DNA of 64,000 bases from Symsagittifera roscoffensis (Eukaryota > Xenacoelomorpha > Acoela > Convolutidae): assembly GCF_963678635.1 (NCBI RefSeq), contig NC_087071.1:38834438-38898437 (forward strand), in the 5' to 3' direction. Of the stretch, positions 55,537 to 64,000 are shown piece after piece. Under the pieces are notes generated by a model. It worked only from the letters and a program-made list of their open reading frames with translations. It made no database searches and had not been told where the DNA came from. Both the position numbers and the translations under genes were made by a program. How positions within the stretch are numbered: position 1 is the stretch's first letter; the number at the start of each line of letters is the position of its first letter.

Positions 55537-57179
55537 TGTAACATTCGCCCGGAAGATACATATCGACGGATAACAAAACTAAGTCTTAAGACGACTGGCT
55601 AGCGTCTAAACAGAGCTTTGCATGTTTTTCACCGTCTCTACCAAGCCAGTACTTTTCGGTGGTCTTTCTTACATCAGGCTGACAAAAACGTTACTGTTCT
55701 CCGGCTTCGACCAGAACGCTCAAATTAACTAAATTACATGCAAAATCAGTGAGCTCATGGCTGGGTCTCAGTATCCCCAGACCACGAGGTCACTCCTAAA
55801 AACAGGGCTACTACTTATCATATTACTATTGTTTTTGTTCAGTAGATAAAAATCATCATCTCCATCGAAGATGGATCAACCCTTCCCCCCCTACTTCTAG
55901 CTCCTCATTCTTGTCAAAACGAATTAAGATCTTAATTAAATTCAAGTCAGGACATGAGGGATGCTAAAATTCAATACAAGTTCATAAAAGTTCCCGTCCC
56001 GAGACCCTTCCGGATTCTTGAATCCGGCGAATCAAGCTCCTTAACCTCAAGTTCACGCTAACTCGGAGGGCTGGTTTTCACCCTTCACCGTTGTTCGCAA
56101 CGGCCCTGCAACTATTGTAACAGCACAATAGTTGCAACTCGGAACGTCCTCTGCTGTTCGGTAGTTCGTTGTTGTTTTTTTTAGTCTCGATTTCGTACTG
56201 TTCGTAATCGCAGATAAAAGTTGTTGTGTTTTTTCCCTCGTTTTTGGTAAAAATGGCCGTTTTAGCATTTCTCAGAAATGTTACGTCACCACTTCGAAAA
56301 TTTAAAATTTTAAAATACGGGAATATCTTGACCTTCACCGTTCTGCTAATCATCGGAATAACGTCGTTAATCCTTCTAAATCGCCAATTCGGAAGGCTTG
56401 CTGCTAAAATACCGAATTCTGCGGGGGCTGCATTTTGGCCATTCTGGTCGAATGTCACATACTCCCCGGACAGTCCGGTCAATGTCCTCATTGAATCGCG
56501 CAATGTTCAAAAAATGGTTACAGTGCCATCGAACAGAATTTACAAAATGCACGGAATTACTTTTACCCACGTCATATCAACTCACTGCAGAATACAAATG
56601 GCATCATACTACATCACTATAGCCTTCAAATTCTTTCATTCATCTGCACACTGAGAATATGACCTAAGATAAAACATGTTTTCTGACTTCCAGTGTCTAT
56701 GTCCCGATTAAAACTCTTTTCTCTTAGATTTAAAAGGTGTTGGCTTGCAGGACAGTCCTGCCAACCAACAAGCTAAAATTATCCTACTAGGCTCCTTCCC
56801 TTCGGAAATCTTGCTTGTTTATTGTCCTGAACATTAAAACTAAGAAACTTTGTGATTAGAAAGAACAATGCACCAACCTCCTTCTTCAAGAGGTTACTCA
56901 AGTCCTTCATATCACCACAAAGTGATCAGTTCTCCTAAGTGATTAAAAACAATCATGCAGGCTGGAATATTTAAATATACTCTTTTCTTAAGCCTTTCTA
57001 AATAAATAATAAGTGTCTCTAAAGCCACTTCTGCTAAAATCAAAATGCAAATTTATAAATGCAACAATTTCCGAACTCAACAAAATGTTTCAGTTTTCAA
57101 TTACAACTTGGTTGCTTGGTTTCTCACTTGAGTTTTTCACACACATAAAACAATTCTGAGTTTTAACTTTTCTTCATCA
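55537..57179 (-). repeat. 3' LTR B of element 3 (beta family, about 1.64 kb)
   Basis: Begins TGTAACATTCGCCCGG on the plus strand. Proposed far end CATCA at 57175-57179, before a pyrimidine tract. Aligns with LTR C along its length, including the hairpin at 56107-56136. Confidence 0.7.
56107..56136 (-). promoter_or_regulatory. Conserved hairpin in LTR B
   Basis: TGCAACTATTGT and ACAATAGTTGCA pair perfectly (12 bp) around six bases. Compare 25570-25601, where a paired change keeps the stem. Confidence 0.65.
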
Positions 57180-57206
57180 TTCCTTTGTTCTCTTCATTTT
57201 TCGTCG
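57180..57206 (-). promoter_or_regulatory. Polypurine tract of element 3 (sense strand)
   Basis: Pyrimidine-rich on plus (TTCCTTTGTTCTCTTC), at the same place as 26673-26699. Confidence 0.55.
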
Positions 57207-57277
57207 TTTAGAAGTTCTAAAACTTCTAAATTCTTCTAATTTTCTTTCTTGTTGCCTCTTGTTTTCTCGACCATTCA

Positions 57278-60200
57278 TCAATGTTCCATTTCCTCCTCCT
57301 GCGATGCTGATTCCGCACTTTCGGTTTCCGTGTCCTGTAGCACGTCGTTGACTATCCTGACGCTGTTGAAAGCCGTCCTCCAACACTTCTGCTCTTCTAC
57401 CCTCTGTTTACAACAAGGTAGGGGATCCACATTGGATTCTCTGTTTCTACAGAAGCTGTTGTGGAGACACAACGTCACGTTCCTCTCCAGATCTTCTTTC
57501 AGCATCTCTGCCTTCTCATTTCCACTACGCTCACTCGTTCTGGAAATTCTTTTCACAGCGGTGGTCACTGCATTCCGATGAGTCACGAAAGCTCGCTTGA
57601 AAGCTCCTGCCCCAATGTCCAGCTGATATTCACTGTACACTCTGCCATGCTTCGACATATGCTTTTTCGCATACTCGTACAACCACGCAGTCATGTTAGC
57701 TCTGAACCATGGCATCAATCGTTTTCTTGCCCATATCTTCTTCACTTCCATCGGAATGTTTAGAACTTTGCACATCGTCTCAAAAAGATCTAAATCTTTT
57801 AGACAATCTAATTTCCGCAATTGTTCTCTCGTTGGTGCCTCCTGTCCATTATTTTCTCTAACATGAGCTTCCAGCCATCGTATCGCCATCATAACTCCCA
57901 CTATCACTATTGTTACGGGCTGTGATGAATCTGGTAAACCCATGGAGAGCAGCTCTCCAGAGTCCCAGATCAACATCAGATTACCACGCTTGGGATACCA
58001 CCAGGTCTGCAACAAGCAGTGGCAAGGAAACTCATCATGCGTCAACATGATGCTCCTCCAATTACGTTTTCCCGAAGCTTCCAGCAATGGTTCCACTTCC
58101 ATCATCACTCGGTGGATTTCATCATTCTCATCTACTGCATTGTAATCTGTGACAGTTGATCCTCTCTGCTTCTGTTTCTCAAAGTCACTGAAGTTCCCGC
58201 TCACATATCCCATGAACTTCTTTCCCAATATTGACTCCAACTCCTCTTTGGTTCTCTCTGACATCCTGCAACGGTCTTGCATTCACAGGTCCCATTGTGT
58301 TATTGGAGGGCAGTCCCTCCAAGTCAGCAAATCTTAAGGCTGTCGTGGAGCTGAAATTTATGCTAGCGGCTATCAACCAGTCTACGCCGGTTATCGAGTA
58401 TAATCTGCTGACGGATAGCGTCGCTCCATTTAGCATCCTCCTTGCATCCTCAATGAAGCTTACTTTCTGCAGGTCCAGCTTCATCAGTTCTTCTTTGTAT
58501 ATGTGCCAGGGAGACGGCATGGGTCTAGACCATAACAATGAGCCTCTGTTCGGTCTCTCCTCTCGACTGCTACTCGTTGTCTCCGATCTAGTGTCTGATC
58601 TGGGCGTGCCTGCTACTCCTTCGTTGGGTTGGTTGACGGGTCCTATCCTTCTCCTAGGATGAATTGTCCTCCTCGTCGGTGCTTCTCCCAACCGATCCTG
58701 CACGTCTGTTCTTCGACCTGGTTCGCTGGAGCTTTGTTGCCGGTAATTTATTGCGGCTGGGACTGTACCCAAACGCGTTTCCAGGTTAGGAGGCACAAAG
58801 GTAGTGATCACCGTATCATTCACCGTTCCCTCTTCCTTCAGTACTCCTGTGTCAGAGAGTTCTGCTTCTAACTCATCCAACCGTTCTTGGAAGACTCGAT
58901 TCAACCAAGCTTGTCCCTCGATTGTGTCAAAGTGGATGCCATCCGAAGTCAGTCTGGCTTGCTCCATGGCTCTCAATTCGTGTTCAATGTCCATCAGGAT
59001 CATTCTTCCGGCATTTCTATTTGCTAGGTTTCTTAAGATGTTGTTCCATCTCATGACTCCCTCGTTGTGCCTTCTTCCTGAAGCTGTCAGGTTTCTTGCG
59101 TTCATTGGCACCGTGCAAACGGTCAGTACCGCGCAACTGAACTTCTGCCAGAGAGTGGTGAACAAACACGCCATCATTGATTCCCACAGTGCTTCCTGCT
59201 CGTCTGATCCTCTGGAGATATCATTCGTCCCAACTAATATCATCACACTGGGTATCCTCCCGGGATTCATCAGCTCTACCATCCGGTATAATTGGGCAAT
59301 TGTCGCGCCTCCAAAGGCCATCACCGTGGTGACCCATGAGGTCCTCAAATTCGTTAGCACTCGGACTAAGCTGTCTCCCAATATCAGGTGTGATGTCCCG
59401 AGTGGTGGTCCCGAGAGGTTCACAGCTGGGCTCCAGGTAGCTCGATTGAAGCAGGCTCTCGGATCTGTCTCCGGAACTCCCGTGAAACTATACTTCAATT
59501 GATTATTCTTCTGCACGTCTATTACGCGAGATACTTTCTTCGCTGGCATCTTCCTCACTTTTCTCTCTGTGATTTTCGAACTCCCCCTGAGTGGCGTCAC
59601 GTCACTTATCCCTTGTCTGATTACTGTCTGGGAGAGTTGTACTCTGCCCGTATCGTCAATCGTTCCATAGGGTGCAGTCACCCCGGAACCTGGTGCATTC
59701 TTGTTAGCGACCAATCGTCCAGCTGTCTCTATCAGTCTTCTCACTGTCTGTTCTACGACGGGATCACCCAAGGTGTCACTAGGATCCGGGATTGTTACTC
59801 GATTCGTCTCTGCTGGAAGCCGTGTCTCCGTTGTTTGACTCATTTCTCGAGGTGTCAAGAGCTCCATCGGGGACTGCCCACGAGGAATATCCCTTGCAGG
59901 TATCACTTTCTCCACGGCTGTGGTCAACGCCGCCTGCTCCGATCGCTCTTTGTACTCCTGCCTCAAGCGTTCGATCTCTTGACCTTGCTTTTTATTGCAG
60001 TCTTCAAACAACTTTCTCCACACGTCCCGGTCTTCCTCCATCGCCAGCATGGTCTTCGTCATATCTTTCAACTCCTTCTCCGTTCTTTTCAGATGATCGT
60101 TCATCTCGTCCAGATCTTGCATGGTTTGGTTCGTCTGAACCTTCTGCGTTACTTTCGCCCTTTTTGGTGGCACAGCTGCTCTCAGTGGTGGACCAGACGA

Positions 60201-60602
60201 GGTCGCCTCGCTGTTCATTTCCTTATGCATTCTCGTCAGCCCAGGTTTAGGCTTAGAGGGCATTGGCATCTCACCTGGTTGGTAAGTCCTAGAACTTCCC
60301 AACCCAGGCTCATTCGCCAAGTCACTCCCTGAGAGAGCCCCGTTTCTCCACCTCATCACTCTCATGTTCGGGCGGTCTAGTACTCCTCTTTCTCCATATG
60401 CTGCCATCAACAGGACTTTTGTGGGGCGGTCCCCACGGTTGTCGTGCCCCAAGATGTTAATCAGGGCGGTCAGCAACATGACCACCTCTGGGTCCTCCAG
60501 AGCGAAGTCTCGTTCGATCAGCCGACGATAGATCGCATCTACCATCGGTCCTACATATGCCTCTGCCAGGTCCATCAATTCATCCAGGTTGAAATTGTCC
60601 AT
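57278..60602 (-). pseudogene. ORF2 of element 3: SGNH protein with internal deletion and frameshift
   Basis: The 805-codon frame 60602-58185 has the conserved N-terminus, a coiled coil (about 60000-60120), and an SGNH domain with GDSLVRVL, VGTND and SDGIHFD all intact. At about 58262 it joins, out of frame, to the C-terminal part (58282-57278), which matches 27730-26900 of element 2. The segment equivalent to about 34870-27730 of element 2 is absent, including the second SGNH-like block and the middle region. The first frame ends at 58185 after a short aberrant tail, so a truncated SGNH protein could still be made. Confidence 0.85.
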
Positions 60603-61017
60603 ACTGTTCTTTCCAAGTTTGATTTGATTTCGATTTCAAGTTTTGACTCCAGTGAGCAATTAAATGATCAATCAGGATCTAGAAAAGAAATCACGAATGT
60701 CACACTTGTCAATTTCACCTTAACATACATCGTTAAAACTAAATTCGCTTAAAAACAGTTCAGGTAAAAAGATATTTATCCTAAAATTTATTAAAATCAA
60801 TTGGTTTCTAAAATCTTGGAATACGACCTAAGATTGGACAGTCCAAACTTTGGATCTATTTCCAAAAATCGTCATTTAAAAGTTGTTCATGGTCACTAAC
60901 CCCTACTTACCCATGACCTTAACAGCTCAACACCCAACACAACATAACATAACATAACACACATATCACATATTACATGTAACTTGGTCTTTGGCCTAAC
61001 ACCCTCTCGCACATCAC
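60603..61017 (-). other. Pol-ORF2 spacer of element 3
   Basis: 415 bp, AT-rich, no frame. An ACATAACATAACA microsatellite lies at 60937-60965, as in element 2. Confidence 0.6.
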
Positions 61018-64000
61018 TCAGCCTATACTTAAGTAATATTTCTTATGTAGATACACTTGTATGTTCGTATCAGAGAATATCACGTGTACGAGCGCGTACA
61101 ATTCCCGAGGATGCAGTCTTCCTCTATTTGGATCGTACACTGGAAGCGAAAGCTCCTTCACGTCCATTTCCACAAGGAAGTCCCTCAGCCTCGTCAAGGA
61201 CAAGACTAAATTTTCTGGGTCCACGTGTTGTTTCTCCGTTGCCCTCGTTACCAAGAAGCATAAGTACTTTCCCGGTATCTGCGACACCGCCGGAGGTAAG
61301 GCTGCTACGCCCCCTATCCCTGGTCTTTGCTTCCAAAGGAATTCCACGTTTTTGTATTCCCTCTTAAAATCTGCCGCTAGCGCCGTCCTAAAACTCATGT
61401 CTGCGGTGATTGCTATCGCACATGTTCTGTTTGTGAGTATGAAATCACTATCTGTTAGTACTATGTTACTTGAATATTCATTTGGTAAATTAAAATATGA
61501 CTCAACTACCCTGCCTATGTCAGGTTTCTTAGGTTCTCCGCCTGTTTCTGCTTCTAAGTCTCCTGTCTCTCTTGCTATTCTCAATTTTTTTATTATCAAG
61601 TTTTCAGTGTGGGTAAGTCCTACCCCCACTCCCCGGACAAAAATATCCATCGGCGTCCCCGTCGATCGCATACCGGATATTAAGTCGAGGTTAGAAGCTG
61701 GAATGAAGAGTTGTCCTTCCTGGGCAGCCCAAGAAGGATCATCTCGCTCCGTCTTAATGTATTTCGCGCTTTCACGATCCACATCTTGAATCGTGACGCT
61801 GGTCTCTTTAGGATCTGATGTCATTTCGTTCAGCCACTCCAAGACTCGGAGATTTGTGAGATCATCTCTGTTGGACTGCGATTGCTCCTCATCAAAATCT
61901 ACTTCGGGTTTCGATCTGTCCTCGATCCATTCCTGGTCGTGATCATCCACTATGTCAATGTCTTGTGAGACTGTTATGCTCTCTAGACCTACCACTTCTT
62001 CCACTATCTTTTTCAGATCTATCTTGTCTACTACATAGTCGTCACCGTAACGGTTGTATTTCTTTCTAGGTCTTTTCCCGTCGCCTTGTCGAGTCTGCAT
62101 CGTGAACGGGAGTTCTGGATCCATATTTTTGGGAATCTCTGTTTGTTCGGGATCTTGCCAATCCTCTTCTGCGTAGGGTAAGGTTTCATCATCCGCCTCG
62201 ATCTTTTCGTTTGGATCCAGGTCCAGCGGTATATCCGTACCTTCCTCTACGATTTCGTTTCCATCGTTCTTCTCCCTGGTGCCTTTTTCATTGACCTCAC
62301 AAGCAGGATCCATCATTAGATAATCCCCTTCATCCATGTCTGCAGGTATACACCAGTCTTCTGTCGATGGATTGTGTGGCTTGATGTTCTCGTAGTGGGC
62401 GGCTCGGCCAGTACTCAGTCTATAAAAACGTCCCTCTTGGTGCACCTCTGTAATCATGAAGGGTCCCCTCCACTTTTTTAGGAGCTTCTTCGTCCCTTTC
62501 GGTGGTATAACGTTCTGAAACACCCATACGTAATCTCCCACCGAGTAAGCTTTTGCACCAGCTGCTTTCTTGTCGAATCTTTTCCTTTGCCTTGCCTGTG
62601 CTTGCTGAGTATTTCGTCTGCACAGATCGTTCAACTCCTGTTGACGTCTGATCACATCCCTCACGTAAACCTGTGGAGATGTTTTCTTCCCCTCATACTC
62701 TGGGTAGAAGAATGTCAAGGGTAAAGACTTCTCGTGTCCCGTCAGCATCATGTGTGGACTGACTCCAGTGGTGGAGTGTTGCGTGCTATTATAAGCTCCC
62801 ATCACCTGTGGAAGGTATCTGTCCCAATCGGTCATGTACCTGGAACAATATACCCTCAGCATCGACACTAACGTCCTATTCTGTCTTTCCACTAAGCCAT
62901 TCGTCTGAGGGTGGTATGTCGTGGAGTGAGCCTGAGCGACTTGTGACCGTCTCATAAGCTCTTTCGTAAGCTCGCCTACGAAAGCCGTTCCATTGTCCGA
63001 TTGAAACGTCATTGGACATCCGTGTCTTGCTATCCACGTATTGATCAGGTGGTCGCATGTCTCTTCCGCCGAGGCAGTTATGCAGGGCACGGCCTCTGCA
63101 TACTTCGTGAAGTGATCTATCATGACCAAGACTTGGTTGTAACCGCTGTCTGTCATGCATATCTTCTGGTGATCTATCTGCACCACCTCGTTGAATTCAG
63201 ACGACTCAATTGATTGTAAAGGAAATCGCAACTTCCTAGGATCCTTGACCTGTTGGCATGACAGGCACGCTGTTACCCATTTCTCACATGCCTTTTTCAT
63301 TCCAGGCCACTCAAAGCGCTTCAGTATCCTCTGATACACTTTGTCGATCCCTTGATGGCCCATTTGATCATGCGACCTGAATAATAATTCTGTTTGATAG
63401 AGTTGCGGCAACACTATCGCGTTATACTTGTATAAGACTTTGTCTTCTTCTCTTCTCTTGCAAGCCACAATCCCATCCTTGTTCAGATATAATCTCCCCT
63501 CCTTCTGCATGAAGTATTGTCTCAGGATCCTATAACTGTCTTCTTCTAGGTCACCTTTGTCTGGTTTACCGTTTTCTATCCACCTCTTTAGGTTACTTGT
63601 CATGCGATCATTTCTCTGCGTCCTTAGAAGGTCCGAGAGTCTGTATCTCGCCTTCAAGTACGTCTTCATGACTCTCATCTGACTGTTCAGCTCGTTGGGC
63701 TGATGTGTGTCTTCTTCCATCTTAACGCACCAAATCTTCGCCAACGGTTGTGTTTCTTGCTGAAACGGCTGAAGATCAGTCCTGACTACCTCTTTCTGCG
63801 GCAACAGGCTTATCGAACGTTTCGATACCGCTATTGTTTCTAAGTCATCCGCCGCGTTGTCAAAGACACTTTCGCTCGGTACAAGGTAGCGATCGCTGTC
63901 CGGATCCTGGTACACCTCTCTGTCCAGGTCTCTCGCCCGAGTTTCCACTAGTAACGTGTGTATCGCTAGTTCTGACAATTCTGATCCCGAGGTGGAATTC
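61018..64000 (-). CDS. Gag-Pol of element 3, C-terminal half: integrase and macro-like tail (partial at right edge)
   Basis: Open across nearly 3 kb and on to the window end (the codons before 63978 are also open, so no start should be placed there). Contains the post-RNase H linker, integrase finger (HDQMGHQGIDK...CLSCQQVK), core with IDHQK, SDNGTAF and VERQNR, GPF motif, acidic tail, and macro-like domain ending KKYYLSIG. The domain keeps AIAITADMSF, FLVTRA and SLPVYDPNRGRL. Intact, and close to element 2, which has decayed over the same stretch. Confidence 0.92.
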   Translation of the reverse strand, partial: NSTSGSELSELAIHTLLVETRARDLDREVYQDPDSDRYLVPSESVFDNAADDLETIAVSKRSISLLPQKEVVRTDLQPFQQETQPLAKIWCVKMEEDTHQPNELNSQMRVMKTYLKARYRLSDLLRTQRNDRMTSNLKRWIENGKPDKGDLEEDSYRILRQYFMQKEGRLYLNKDGIVACKRREEDKVLYKYNAIVLPQLYQTELLFRSHDQMGHQGIDKVYQRILKRFEWPGMKKACEKWVTACLSCQQVKDPRKLRFPLQSIESSEFNEVVQIDHQKICMTDSGYNQVLVMIDHFTKYAEAVPCITASAEETCDHLINTWIARHGCPMTFQSDNGTAFVGELTKELMRRSQVAQAHSTTYHPQTNGLVERQNRTLVSMLRVYCSRYMTDWDRYLPQVMGAYNSTQHSTTGVSPHMMLTGHEKSLPLTFFYPEYEGKKTSPQVYVRDVIRRQQELNDLCRRNTQQAQARQRKRFDKKAAGAKAYSVGDYVWVFQNVIPPKGTKKLLKKWRGPFMITEVHQEGRFYRLSTGRAAHYENIKPHNPSTEDWCIPADMDEGDYLMMDPACEVNEKGTREKNDGNEIVEEGTDIPLDLDPNEKIEADDETLPYAEEDWQDPEQTEIPKNMDPELPFTMQTRQGDGKRPRKKYNRYGDDYVVDKIDLKKIVEEVVGLESITVSQDIDIVDDHDQEWIEDRSKPEVDFDEEQSQSNRDDLTNLRVLEWLNEMTSDPKETSVTIQDVDRESAKYIKTERDDPSWAAQEGQLFIPASNLDLISGMRSTGTPMDIFVRGVGVGLTHTENLIIKKLRIARETGDLEAETGGEPKKPDIGRVVESYFNLPNEYSSNIVLTDSDFILTNRTCAIAITADMSFRTALAADFKREYKNVEFLWKQRPGIGGVAALPPAVSQIPGKYLCFLVTRATEKQHVDPENLVLSLTRLRDFLVEMDVKELSLPVYDPNRGRLHPRELYALVHVIFSDTNIQVYLHKKYYLSIG
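61607..61646 (-). promoter_or_regulatory. Element-3 copy of the ultraconserved pol block
   Basis: Identical over 40 nt to 6662-6701 of element 1; flanking codons differ freely. Encodes the IFVRGVGVGLTHT region just before the macro-like tail. Confidence 0.5.

Larger units (their letters stand above)
55537..64000 (-). mobile_element. Element 3: giant LTR retrotransposon, ORF2 internally deleted, runs off the right edge
   Basis: In sense order: Gag-Pol C-terminal half (64000-61018, open), spacer, ORF2 (60602-57278, with a deletion), polypurine tract and 3' LTR B. Closely related to element 2 (beta LTR, near-identical integrase and tail). Its left end splits a LINE fragment. The 5' half is outside the window. 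Confidence 0.88.

Noticed and set aside
63976-63978. Start codon of the element-3 Pol at 63978
   Set aside because: That codon is TTG and the frame is open to the window end; the start lies outside.

Overview
This looks like a repeat-dense stretch of an animal (probably invertebrate) nuclear genome. The evidence is long open frames of Ty3/gypsy-type LTR retrotransposons, a hAT DNA transposon, a Penelope-like element, two non-LTR elements, and one exon-like piece of a metazoan lipase maturation factor gene. I cannot name the species. I see no prokaryotic gene organisation.

Three copies of one unusual giant LTR retrotransposon dominate, all on the minus strand, so each reads right to left. Element 1 (left edge to about 17.7 kb) looks intact where visible: 5' LTR, a leader with a minisatellite, a 2,935-residue Gag-Pol frame (14886 to 6079), a 542-bp spacer, and a second frame, ORF2 (5536 to the window edge, at least 1,845 codons with no stop). 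Element 2 (25.0-54.1 kb) is decayed, with a tandem duplication in ORF2, frameshifts throughout, and a rearranged 5' part holding a Penelope-like insertion. Element 3 (55.5 kb to the right edge) has an intact Pol C-terminal half, but a deletion in ORF2. A complete unit would be roughly 22-25 kb.

Pol has the usual order: Gag with two zinc knuckles, protease, reverse transcriptase, RNase H, integrase. In all three copies it then continues past the integrase into a tail that resembles a TARG1/OARD1-type macro (ADP-ribose-binding) domain. ORF2 occupies the env position but looks like no envelope protein I recognise. It is as large as Pol (about 2,900 residues by comparing copies) and carries a coiled coil and an SGNH/GDSL-hydrolase domain with Ser, Asn and Asp/His motifs. 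A second, degenerate SGNH-like block and hydrophobic segments follow. An LTR element combining a Pol macro-like domain with a giant SGNH-bearing second ORF is the main candidate novelty here.

Between elements 1 and 2 lie the lipase-maturation-factor piece (18.2-18.9 kb), a degraded non-LTR element (PHD-like finger, RT, CxC/H/C knuckle, RPD endonuclease-like motif; 19.7-22.7 kb), and a hAT element with near-perfect 8-bp target duplications (22974-24942) inserted in a relic of the element-1 LTR family. Between elements 2 and 3 are LTR fragments and a LINE endonuclease fragment. Two RNA-level features stand out: a covarying hairpin in the LTRs of elements 2 and 3, and a 40-nt block in Pol that is identical between elements 1 and 3.
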